This document shows, piece after piece, positions 44,426 to 55,556 of a DNA stretch of 64,000 bases (its first letter is position 1; every line of letters begins with the position of its first letter). Position numbers and translations under genes: made by a program. Origin of the DNA: Micractinium sp. NFX-FRZ (taxonomy: Eukaryota; Chlorophyta; Trebouxiophyceae; Chlorellales; Chlorellaceae); contig JAPTJF010000102.1 of NCBI GenBank assembly GCA_029339195.1, positions 62,001 through 126,000 on the forward strand, given 5' to 3'. The notes beneath the pieces are model-generated. The model had not been told where the DNA came from. It saw only the letters and a program-made list of their open reading frames with translations, and made no database searches.

Positions 44426-44801
44426 GCGGCAGCCAAGACAGGTTTATGATTAGTGCGTTCCTGTACGTGTGCACAGGCTGCTATGTCCACTACACCTGTT
44501 TCTGTCCTCTGCCATTGTTTCCACGAGAATGCAAGATACAGCTTTTCAAAGTTGGAGTCCTTCCCATCTCAGCCTCTGACCGGTCTGGGCATTGATTCAC
44601 AAACAGCATGAGTGCACATGTAGCCAACCGAGTCAGAGAAAGTGCACAGTGGGGACACATGCTGAAAGACCACAGGGTCAGGCTCCCCTTGGCTGGGAAC
44701 AGTGGCGTCTCTAGGCCAGGCCAGGCCGGCATGTAGTCCAGGCAGTGTGTTGCCCCCTCAGGCCCCTCGGGCCCTGCCAAGCTGCCTGTGTGCTGCCAGG
44801 C
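44426..44801. other. Convergent intergenic region (CCDC77 / VPS36)
   Basis: 376 bp between stop codons of convergent genes, of noticeably lower GC than surroundings (44430-44660). Likely 3' UTRs; no further feature seen. Confidence 0.4.
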
Positions 44802-47800
44802 TCAGGCTGCCGCCGAGCTGGCTGCAAAATCGGGGAAGAAGTTTCTGAAGTAGCGCAGGCCCTCCGAGGAGTCGTCCCGGCACACCACGCCGTGGGCCTC
44901 CGCCATGCGCAGGTGTTCCCCAGCAATGGCCAGCGGCACCGCTAGGCTGACAGCCACCTCCAGGCGCGTGATGGAGGGCCCCAGTGTGGCCAGCAGAGCG
45001 GCTTCGGCTGTGCCCGCTGCCGTGGCCGCTGCGGTGGTGGCGGCGGGGGCCTGCGGCGGCGCTGCTGCTGCTGCTGAGCTGGCACCTGCTGTGCTGGCAG
45101 GCTGTGGGGCCACCAGCTGGGCGATGCGCCGGCAGATGGCCTCATCGCTGTGACTCGCTGACTGGATGACTTTGACGCCTGACGCAAACTCGCGCAGCGC
45201 GTAGGGCGCCCGGATCTGCAGCATGGCCACGAGAGGAGGGCAGGGGAGGGCGCGGAAGGTTTGCGGAGAAGCCGAGTTGCAAGGAGAGCTGCGATGCAGT
45301 GCGGGGGTGGCTGGATCTGCAGCAGCATTAGAAGAAAAAGAGGGGGAATCCCAGCAGGATGATGGGGGGAGGGTTGCAAGCCAGCACAGCACAGCACAGC
45401 ACAGCACAGCACAGCAACCTGTGCTCCTAGCTTGACAGGGGTGGCAAGGTGATACGGTGAGTGGGTTCGGCACAGCGCAGCACAGCGCAGCGCAGCGCAG
45501 CAGGCCCACCTGTGGGAAGAGCTTGATTGCGGCGGCCAAATCGTCCGGTGACACAAGCTCGGTGCCGCGTGCACGGTTGTAGAGACAGTACACGTCTGGC
45601 AGCGGCATCATGCCGCCGGCACGCTCCATGGGAGCCACCAGGAAGTCGGCCAGCTGGCGGGGTGGAAAGCGTTCAAGGGTGTGTTGAGGGTGTGAGTATT
45701 ATGGGGGGTGTGAGCGGTGAAGGAAGGGGCGCAGTGCATGAGGTGGGAGCAGGCCAGAGCAGGGCAGGGCAAAGGCACTGGGGGAGGGAGGGCGCGCCGG
45801 CTTGGAGCGGGCGGCACTCGTGCAGGCGGCTCGTCGCCAGCTGTCGCTGGCATTGCGCACCCAGCAGCCAAACATCGGCCCCTCCACCCATCCAGTGCCG
45901 CCCACGCACACACAGCAGGACCTTCCAGAGCTCAATAGTGTGCCGCCGTAAGCCCAAAGCCCTCTCCAGTGCTGTGTAGAAACCCACCTGCCGCGCGAGC
46001 TCTTGGAAGTAGAGCGACCCTGCCGTGTCCCGCGTGACGGGGCTCACAATGCCCAGCTCCACCAGGCCCAGCGCTGTCTCAGCATCCAGCTCCTCCTCTC
46101 CCTCAGACGATGGGGCGCCGCCTGCGGGGGCAGGTGAGTGGGGGTGGGGTAGGGGGGTGGCGGGGGAGTGCAACTAACAGCTCAGGCAGGCGTAAAAACC
46201 GACTGCCCGCGTCGCCGAACTGAAACCACCTCAAGAGCCACCGCGGCATGCCGCCACACACCCTCGAAAACACGCCCCCCCGGGCAGCCCCAGCAGTGCA
46301 CGATGCAGGGCAATCGTACCATCGCGGCGTGCCGCCACTCGCTCCCGGAAGTACTGTGCCAGAGCCACCATCTCCTCTGCTTTCTTCATGAGCTGGCTGA
46401 GGTCGCTGAACGCTTGGTCCATGGTGCTGCGGGCGGGGGGAAAGCGACAACCGGGGGAAGGGGGGAAGGATGAATCAACGGGGGGTAGCCTGGGATAGAA
46501 GACGGCTCAAAGAGGTGTCAAGACAGGTCGCAAAGGAGGCGGCAGAGTGGCGGCAGTACAGTAGTGGGGCCAGGAGAGGCTCGGGCGCATGCCCCGGGGG
46601 GGAGAAGACGTGCAGCAATATGCCTGCCCTGCCAATGGTGGCCATGTGCCCGCATGCACGCCCCCCAGGCAGGGAGCGCCCGGCGGTGGCCTGTGTGAGC
46701 CCAGTGAGCACCAGGCTTGCACGCAGGGTGGATGTTCTGGCACAGGCTGAGATGCATTGTACGTATGCTGTGCCAGCGCGCTTGGCGCACACCTCAAGTA
46801 ACACAAACACACCAATTGCACACACACCACCTCAAGGCATGTTGCACACGCAGCACCTCACCTCCCAGTGGCATCCACTTGATCCTGCACCCGCTGCAGG
46901 ATGGCAGTCACTCCGCCACCTCTGAGCGGCCCCGCCTGCAGAGACACTGGTGTGCTGCCCGACCCGGCAAGCGTCCCGCTGCCTCGAGCGTCCAAGTCGC
47001 TCCCTGGGTGCTGCCGGGGCCGGTGCTGCGCCTGCTGCGATGACTGGTGCTGCTGCTGCTGCTGCTGCAGCCCCGCAAGCAGCGGGTTTGCAAAGCTTGC
47101 GCCGTCAGCAGGAGGCGGGGCGCGGCCCGGCCCGGAGCCGCCGCCGCCGCCGCCGCTGCTGTGCTGCGCTGCGCTGCTTCTGCTGCTGCTGCTGCTGCCA
47201 CCACCGCCTGCACTGCTGCCTTCCATGTAGGCACTGGGTTGGTCCAGCACAGGAGAGCCCTCGTGATCCAAAAGCCACTCCACAGCCTGCTGCACGCCTG
47301 CGGCATGAGCAGAGGGCAGCAGGCTCTGGGGAGATGAAGGCAAAGCCTGTTTGTGTGTGTGCCCCTTGCAAGGATTGCAAGGCCGGCTGGCTGGATGGGA
47401 GGGCAGGGCGGGTGCTGTGTGCACACAACACACAAGCTTGTGCGCTCGGCGCGGCTCCATACAGGCACGGCTGCCTTGAACACCCATTGCCGGCCCCTCT
47501 CGCTGCAACCTCTCGCCTGCACTCCCTCCAATGCTGCGCTCCCTCCAATCTATACTACCCACACACCTGCGTTGCGTGTCGCCACCACAGCGTTCACAGC
47601 ATGCAGCCGTGGGTAACCGATCACGCACAAGCCCTCCACGATGGCCCATTCAGGCTGCAAGCCTGCCGCCGCCTGCTGCCGCTCGCCAGACGGCCGCGGC
47701 CCCACGCGGCCAGCCACCACGCCCCCCGCTAACGGAGACATCGCAGGCACCGGGTGCAGCTGCTGCAGCATGCTCGGGGGCATGGCTGCCCAGGCCCGCC

Positions 47801-48865
47801 GCTCTAGAGCCGCCGTGAGCTGCGAGTGCAGCATCTCCGGGCTGCGCCCGCGGCAGACAATCTTGAGCGCCGCGACGCACGCCACGCTGCGCGGATCTGC
47901 AGCAGGAGTGAAGTGGAGCGGGCACGGCAATGTTGGCAGGCAGGGGAGTCAGTAAGCAGCGGATGAATGGATGGGAGCAAGCTCGCAGCGCGGCCGCTGC
48001 CAGAAGGTACGCTGGCGCACCCACTCCAGATGTGCTGAGTGGGTTCAGCACAGCACACGCGGCAGCCAAGCCCTGCGCGGACCCTGCAGCATCTTTCTGC
48101 CCAAAGGGCCGCTCATCGGCTACGCCAGCCAGCCGCATGACCATCCCTTGCCTTCCTTGCAATGGAGCCCTGCCACCCCTTCCAGAGGCTCACGTCCGCT
48201 GCCTGGCCCCACCTTCTCAACACTTCTGCTGCTGCCTCCACCTGCTGTTGGAAAATTGCTCACCGGGCGTGGGATAGCTAGCGCCATCCACCCGTACCGC
48301 CAGCTTGATTCTTGCAGGCTTGATCAGCCTGCCCGGCCTGTGCTCCGCATCTGACACTGCCGGCAGCGGCACGTGGCAGGGCACCCCCATGGCGGCAGCG
48401 GTGGCGGCGGCGGCGGAGTGCCCAGGCGGGGCTGCTGAGCTGGCAGCGGCAGAGACCCATATCAGCCGGTAGTTGGTCAGGATGATGTGCCCGTCCTGCT
48501 AGCAGGCGCACGCATGTGGGTTTTGTTTGCAAACCAGCGTGGCACGGCAGGCAGAGCGAGCAGCGGGCTGCCGTCGGGCTAAGAGCACTGCCAGCACCCC
48601 TCTCCAGGCACGCACCCTGTATTCGTCAGAAGGGGTGTCATCCACCCCGCCGCCGGCGCTGTAGAACATCAAGTCCACCTGCGGTGGGCAGGCAGGGCAG
48701 CGAAGCTGTCGTGTGCTTCTGCGGGACAAGCGCACGGGAGGGCGTCCGCCGCCGCCGGCAGCACCGCCGGCAACCCACCTTGTCTAGCATCCCGCGCTCA
48801 ACCTCGCCGTGCAGCAGCACCGGACGCCCCGAGGGCGTGAGCTCCGTCCTAAAGAGCTTAATCAT
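44802..48865 (-). CDS. VPS36: ESCRT-II subunit VPS36
   Basis: ESCRT-II component that binds ubiquitinated cargo and phosphoinositides on endosomes during multivesicular-body sorting. Exons 48779-48865, 48616-48678, 48264-48495, 47567-47896, 46862-47297, 46320-46426, 45988-46121, 45510-45653 and 44802-45215 give 648 residues. Residues 1-165 form the split-PH GLUE domain (VLLHGEVERGM, HIILTNYRLIWV, LHSQLTAALERRAW). A low-complexity Gly/Ser/Gln insert (about 260-370) follows. The EAP30 winged-helix region starts with TMDQAFSDLSQLMKKAEEMV and has LVELGIVSPVTRDTAGSLYFQ, PMERAGGMMPLPDVYCLYNRARGTEL and VKVIQSASHSD, all diagnostic. It is about 200 residues longer than typical plant VPS36 because of the insert and an Ala-rich stretch in the last exon. 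Divergent from the polytopic membrane protein gene. Confidence 0.88.
45383..45416. repeat. (CACAG)n short tandem repeat
   Basis: Six to seven CACAG units in a VPS36 intron, with an imperfect GCGCAG/CACAG array again at about 45470-45502 next to the exon edge. Confidence 0.85.
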
Positions 48866-49164
48866 CGAGAAGCGGCGGCCAAACACAGGGTTGTGATCAC
48901 CGGTGGTCCCGCCCCAGCCACGCTGGGCGCGTACCCAGTTTTGTGCCGGCTAATGATCAACGTTGCGTTGAACGGAAGGGCATTCTGCATCCTGCTGTGT
49001 CGTGCTGTGCTGCTGTCACCTTGACCGCCGTGGTGGCCCTTGTTTGGCATCCATCGGTCAATTCAGCCATTTTCAAGCCCAATTGATCGGGCCGTTCTGC
49101 TGGGTGAGCCGCCGAGACCAGGCGCCCTCCGGCCCGAGACGAGCTCGCCAACAGCCGGCCCAGA
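48866..49164. promoter_or_regulatory. Divergent upstream region of VPS36 and the polytopic protein gene
   Basis: 299 bp between divergent start codons (48865 minus, 49165 plus). No motif identified; shared promoter inferred from spacing. Confidence 0.35.
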
Positions 49165-52100
49165 ATGACCGCGGGCAACCGCCCGAACTCGCGTGGCGGG
49201 GCGCGCATTCACCCCGACGGTGGCAGCCCCCCGCCCGAGGATGTGCGGCCCAGCGCCAGCAGCGCCGACCACACCGCCGCCGTGCTGCTGCGCGCGCGCT
49301 CGGTGCGCCGTCCCAACGGCGAGTACGCCACCGCCAAGGAGCGCGCGGCCCAGGAGGAGGCTGCCAAGCGGCTGAACGTGCCGGCCGAGGAGCACGCGGC
49401 GTGGCTGGCAGACCGCGTGGAGTTTGAGGGGCGCGAGAGCGCGGCCGGTCTGTTCCGCCTCTACGGCAGGATGCTCATCCCCGTGTGCTGGCTCTCCGCC
49501 CTCTTCTTCGCCGTCTTTGCTGCCCTGTCTTGGGCCATCCCCAACATCATCTGCAACGAGGTGGCCAAGGAAAACTCGGTGGGTGGGTGGGTGGGTGGGT
49601 GGGTGGGAGGGCAACTTGGTTGGGGTGCAGGCATGTGCTGCTCGCGGGGCTGGTGGGTGGGTGGGAGGGCAACTTGGTTGGGGTGCAGGCGTGTGCTGTT
49701 GCGGGGCTGGTGGGTGGTTGGCAGTTGGACCGAGGCAGGCGTTGCGCCCCGCCAGATGGGCAGGTGTGTGCACCGCAGTGCGGACTGTTGGATGCCGACA
49801 GCATGCAAATGCTCACCCACAATCAAGTTGCTGTGTGCATCCCAACCAACCCCCACCCTCCCGCAGCTGCCACAAGGCATGGCTTGCCAGCCCACCTGCG
49901 CACACATGCACACACGCTCCTAACACCCACCCGCCCCTCTCCTGCCGCCCGGCAGGCCGCCTCCTTTGGCATCGCAGAGTGCGTGTGGAATGACATGCGT
50001 CAGGCGGGCCCCTTCAAGAGGCGCATCGGCGCCAGCGTGTGGTGGCTTCTCTACTGGTCCGTCTACAACTCCTGGGTGTCCGTCTTCCCCATCTGGGTGT
50101 GCTGGATCATGTTCAGTAAGTGGGAGTGGGGCAGGGTGGGGCAGGGCAGGGCAGGGCAGGTGTCGAGTTGCTGCCGAACACACACACACACACACACACA
50201 CACACTGTAGGCCAGCGAGCAGGAGCAGCTGCGACACGGGTGCAGCATCACGGCTGGGGCCAACCTGAGCGCACTGATTGAGGAGGGGTTGCCTCAATGC
50301 TGGCCTGCTGTGGAAGGCGAGCTTCCCGCCTGCCCGCCTGGCCGGAGCGCGCGCCACACCCTGCTGCTCTCTCCGCGCTGCTGCACGGCAAGTCCTGCGA
50401 CTGAATGCACCCGTCTTTCCCATTGGCTGCTGCCCCCTGTGCCTCATCTGCAGGCAAGGCCTTCATTCGCCTTGACTACATCCATGCCCTGTACCCCATT
50501 CTTGGACCAATTGTGATGACTGCGGTGGGCAACGGCGCATTCGGCATCCCAATCAACCACTACGGCCTCCTGCTCACCGCCATGTGTGAGTGCGGGCAGG
50601 CATGTGGCGCAGCGGTGGCGGGCCTGGGGAGTTGTGGGGACGGGCATGGCGGTGGTGCCGCCCCGGGACCAACGGGCAGCGCAGCCAGCAGGCCAGGCCG
50701 GGAGCAGGAGCGTGGCCGGGAGAGGGTGGCGCCACGTGCTATCGTGACTCAGCTCGTGCTGCAAACCTATGCTGTCGCCTGTGGCCTGCCTGCCATCACC
50801 CTCACCCCCTTGCTCTCTTCCCCACCCGCCGCCCATGCCCCATGCAGTCATGTTTGGCGTGTACACAATCACTCTCGTCTCCAACGTCGTGCGCCGCTAC
50901 ACCGGCAACTACGCCGTCGGGAGCCGCTACTGGCTGTTCTTCCTTGTCGGAGGCTTTGTCGTGACCATCTACAAGTTCATCATGCCCATGTGAGCCTGGG
51001 GGTGACGTGTATTGGTGGACACGTCACGTGTGTGTGTTGGCACGTTAGCCTGACAGTGACATGCTTTCATGGGTATGTCTTGGATGTGTGGTCATGCCAC
51101 GTGTGGGTGCCATGTGCGGCGGCCTCTTGGGGGCAGGCTGGTGTGTGGGGGGGTTATCTTAGTTCCCCCATGCCTTCATGAGCCTCTCTACCTCCCATGC
51201 ACACTGCACACTGCCTCTGTTGGTTGGCTGCCGGCTGCCCGCTTTCTGGCTGCGGTGCCCTGCAGCATGCTGCACCAGGACATGCCTTTGGCCCCCCTCC
51301 TCGAACCCCTTCCCATCAACCCGCCCGCAGCAGTTCTGTGTGCACTTCTGCGTCAGCCTCATGCATGCACTTGTGCTGGCCACCGCTTGCTGGTCATCGC
51401 TGGTTCCCTGAGGCTTGCAGCCTGGACCCCAGCCACCGACATGCCCGCTACCTCAAATTCATTAAAAAAAAAATGTTTTCCATGCTATGCCCCCGCAGGA
51501 TGATCACTGCCCGCTCCAGCGAAGCCATGGGCGGCCTGGGCCTCGCATTCGTGCGTGTGATCGTCCACCCCTTCATCTGGACAATCGTCATGATGTGGTT
51601 CCGCTTCATCATGCGCAACATTGGTGTGTGGGCAGGGTGGACGGATTGGGGTGTGGCGGCAGCACTGGGCATGCAAACCCGCTGACTGGTCATTCATTTC
51701 GACGTGTTCTTGCTTGTGATGTGTACATCCCCTTTTGTGGGACGTGACATGCTTTGAAGTCGAGACTAGACTGGCATGCATGCATGCACGCGCACTCAGT
51801 GCGCCGACTGCCTGGTGCCCTCGCTCCTGCCGTTGCACCGCGTCTCCGCTGCCTGGCATGGCGTGGCACCCCTGCTTCCCTGTGTGCCAATTGCCTTACA
51901 GTGGAAGTAAGCAGAGCAAGTAAATTGCACTGCTCTGCAGGCCATGTGCCCGACTTGAGCGACATCATGTTCTTCTGCTGGCCCTTGCTCTACTCCTGCT
52001 GCTACGGCCGCTTCCTGCTGCTCCAGGCAAGCTCAGCAGCGGTAGCGGCAGCAGCAGCGGCAGCGGCAGCAGCAGTGGCGGCAGTGGCGGCGCAGCGACG

Positions 52101-54506
52101 CCTGCAACGGTGTCTTGGGCAGCGCCTGGACTCGCAGACTGTTGGTTCAAGCAGCGCACCTCATCAACCCCTCCGCACGGCTGCTGACGCATGCATGCCG
52201 CCCTTGCCCCCCCAACCCCTCTCCCTTCTGGCGTGCAGCTGGAGGGCGTGGGCAGTGTCATTGTCATGAACCTGATTTTCTCCTGCTTCAACCTGGCAGG
52301 TAAGCTGGGCAGTATCTCTATGCTTGGCATGCACCTCCATATCGCAAGCGCGTGCTCAGGCACAGACATGTGCTCGGTGCTTGCTGGCAGCAGGGGCGCC
52401 ATGTGCTGCCGTAAATCTGTGCCCGGCAGCAGGCAGCAGGGCAGCCGGGAGCAGGGAGAGCGCGCACCACCCCCGCACAACTGACCCGTATCAATGGCCT
52501 CATGAACACGGCTTGCTTGCAGGCAAGCTGGGCGACCGTGCCTGCGATGGCCTCATCCTGAAGCTTCTCTTTGGCGAGCGCGGGCGTGACGCCCTGACGG
52601 CTGTGCGGGTACGTCACGCGTGGCTGGCACATGGGGGCACCTGCCACTGCTGCCGTCATGGTGTGCTGCTGCCACCTGCAGCCTGCTGCACAGCCCGCTT
52701 GCCATACGCCTGCCTGCCTGCCTGTCGTCTCCGCCGTGCATCTATGGGTCCGCCGCCCTGCCTCCGCCTCCAACCTTCCTTCCACCACTGACACTCTTTC
52801 CTTCCAAAGCGGAGGAGACGAGGTAGACGGTGTGCCAACCATTTCGGGATGCCCTCCCGCTTAAGCCCATCGTGTCAGCGCTGCCAGCCTCATCCCTTGC
52901 GCCTCCCCCACCCCGCACCTCCCCCGCCCCCACCCTTTGCTCCTCGCCCGCCTACCATGTCGGCCGTTGCGCCTCCCCCACCGCCTCCAGCAACCCCGCC
53001 CCCACCCCTTCAATCTCCCTCCCCCTCAGGACCACGACGACCGCCACACCGCCGAGGTGTTCACCCAGGTGCTCATGGAGATGTGCTCCATCTTCTCCGC
53101 CTCAGCCATCATGTCCCTGGGCGGCGTGGCCGTGGCGCCCGGCGTCCCGCCAGACCACAAGGGCATCTGGATCAACGCGGCCGCCCAGGTGTGAGCTGGC
53201 GCGTGGCGGGAGTGTGCGGAGGGAAGGGGGCGGCGGTGGGAGCTGGCGCAGTGTGTGCTGTGAAGGGCGCGCTCTGTGACGGGCAGGTGCTTCCCAGGTT
53301 TGCTGGATTGGTTCAAGTGGTTTTGAGTGCAGGCGGGCCGCCACAGCGCTGGTGCTTGGCATGCTGGGCGCGCTGCCACCCGCCACATGTTCTGGACTGG
53401 TCGATCCACTGGTTCCTTGGCTGAGCAGTTGCTGGCCCGAACCCGCCGGCATTGGTCGCAGGCCGCCACCACGATTGTGTTTGGCTTCCTGGGCCTGGTG
53501 CTGGAGGGCAAGTACCACCACTACGAGTGGGAGAAGAGCTGGCCTAAGTCGATGAAGAGGCTGTCCATTGCCTTCATCGCCATCGCCGTCCTCGGTGGCT
53601 CCCAGTGCGTGGGGTGGGGGGGAGGGAGGGAGATGGAGGGAGGATGGGGAGGGAGGATGGGGGATGGGAGGCGCCCCTCCGGGAGGGCGGCGCATGCACA
53701 TCATAACAATGACGTCCACATGGAGCCAGCGGCGGAGCCAGCCAGCACAGGAAGCTTGCGAGACACGGGCGGAGGGGTGCAGCTGCGGCGGGAGCTGTGC
53801 ACGGCTGTGCTGCATGGATCAGCTGCACCTGAATGCTATCAGTGCACCGTTGAGCTGCACATGGCCCACGCTGGCTGTGCGCACAGTTGGTGCGCCTGTG
53901 TGCCCTGGCTGCGCCCCATCTGGCCAGTGCCCATCCAACTTCCTGCTTCGAATCGACCCGCCGGTGTCCAGGCTGTGCACCGAGCTTATGTTTGGCTGGC
54001 ACCTGGCCCTGCAAGCCTGACTTCCCTCACCCTCGCCCCCTCCCTCCTCCCCCTCCCCTGCCCGCCCCCCAGGCTGTGCATCGAGCTGGTCGGCCTGTTC
54101 TGCCCGGTCTACTATGCAGACACCGACAAGGTTTTGCTGGAGCAGTGCGACAAGCCCTCGCTCTTCCAGGTAGGCAAGGGGCCTTGCCCTGCACAGGAGG
54201 CACGCTTCCTTCAACCTGCGCGCCTGACCCTTTTGCCTCCCTTCCGGCCCATCACCTCTGTTTGCCAAGCGCTTGCTTGGAGCTGAGGAGCACACGTGTC
54301 TGCCCTCCCTCGCCGGTGCCGGCACAGGCCATCACCTGTTCCTCACCATCTCCTGCAGTTGATCAATGCAACACAACAGGCGCTAAGGCGTGGCCATCCC
54401 TTGATGCCCCCTGCAGGCCATCACTTTCTCGTCTGCCAACCGCTTCAAGATGGTGGGCGACTTCTTCAATGTCACTCAGGGCGTGGATGGCGTCAACCAG
54501 TACTGA
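49165..54506 (+). CDS. Unrecognised polytopic membrane protein (about 11 TM)
   Basis: I do not recognise the family. Exons 49165-49578, 49956-50115, 50454-50585, 50848-50989, 51499-51623, 51941-52026, 52239-52299, 52523-52608, 53030-53188, 53462-53604, 54073-54169 and 54417-54506 are all phase-consistent, giving 564 residues. The first 105 residues are hydrophilic and Arg/Ala/Glu-rich without a signal peptide. About eleven hydrophobic segments follow, among them WLSALFFAVFAALSWAIP, LLYWSVYNSWVSVFPIWVCW, YWLFFLVGGFVVTIYKFIMP, RVIVHPFIWTIVMMWFRF and LSIAFIAIAVLGG. A hydrophilic loop rich in His/Asp (DHDDRHTAEVF) lies between later segments. Aromatic residues are unusually frequent in the membrane part. 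The intron after 52026 has a GC donor. Function cannot be inferred. Confidence 0.75.
49603..49718. repeat. Tandem repeat in intron 1 of the polytopic protein gene
   Basis: A (GTGG)-rich run immediately after the donor, followed by two near-identical 57-bp units containing GAGGGCAACTTGGTTGGGGT (about 49604-49660 and 49662-49717). Confidence 0.85.
50178..50205. repeat. (CA)n microsatellite
   Basis: About 14 CA units in intron 2 of the polytopic protein gene. Confidence 0.95.
54246..54344. repeat. Two decayed copies of exon 12 start in intron 11
   Basis: 54246-54276 and 54321-54344 resemble the first 30-40 bases of the final exon of the polytopic protein gene at 54411-54449 (acceptor, GGCCATCAC, then TCTGCCAACCGCTT-like sequence). 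Confidence 0.6.
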
Positions 54507-55556
54507 GACATCTGCAGGCCAGCCCGGGAGCGCTTGCACCTGCCCCAGACAGCCCGGTAGCTTGCATCTGCGCAGGCAGCCCGGGAGAGCGCTGCTGCAT
54601 TGCGGCCGCAGCTCAGCCAGCGAGCAGGCGCATGCCTCCCAGGGGCTGTGCAGGGGCAGGGCAGGCCAGGCATGGGGTAGCTGCGGCCGGAGGCGCCACG
54701 TCAGCCGCGCTCCCAGACCCTCTTGAAAGGGTGCTATGAGCGCCCCGGCTATGTGCGCTGACTTGCCCATACACCTGTTGGCCCAGCCAGCTGGAGCAGC
54801 GGCACTATCCACCCCCCAAAACTCTAAACTCTTTGCACTCCGACCGACATGCACATTACCAATATGCACCACTGCCCACCACTCTGCCGCGTGTCCAGCC
54901 TGCCGCCTTGTTTGGCAGGCGGACAGCGGCACCCACTTCCAAACAGCGTCATTCCATGGTATTTGGCCCTGTGTTGTCCGCGTGTCACAATATCTGCACC
55001 CTCCAAGCCATGCTAATTCTTTGTCACTGCATGAGACGCTGACACTACATGACATCCAGTTGTGCATCCTTGGGTAATGCATACAAGCTTTGGCTGGCGG
55101 GTGCTGGCGGTCTGCCTGAACTTGCACACCTCCGCCAGCAGCCGCCCGGCCAGCTGCTGTGCAAATCACGCATGCACATCACACCGCCGGCGGCGGTGTG
55201 TCTTGTAACCGGTGCTTGGGTTGCAAATTCTGTCCTGTAAAGACAAACCAGACTGGCATGTTTCAAGCAGGCCGACAAACGACGGCGCCAGATACACGGT
55301 GTGCGTGAGGTGGTGAAGTTATGTCGGGACGGGGTAGCAGGAGCTGGGGTAGCAGGAGAACGAATCAGGTGCAGAAGTGCTAGAATTCAGTGTGCAAAAG
55401 GGATTCCACGCGGACTGTGTGACCGTGTGTGCTGATGTGGGGGCCCAAGGCGAGGAGAGCAGGGGCTCTGGACAAGTGCCAGCCTGGCGGAGAGACGGGG
55501 GCTGGGTGTAGCAGCTGCAGCTTGCCAGCTGGCGCTCGCCTCGTCAGCTCCCACTC
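54507..55556. other. Convergent intergenic region (polytopic gene / pfkB)
   Basis: About 1 kb between the stop codons of convergent genes. TGTAA motifs at 55204-55208 and 55237-55241 could be plus-strand polyadenylation signals. A 16-bp direct repeat of GGGGTAGCAGGAG type is at about 55330-55360. No gene recognised. Confidence 0.4.
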
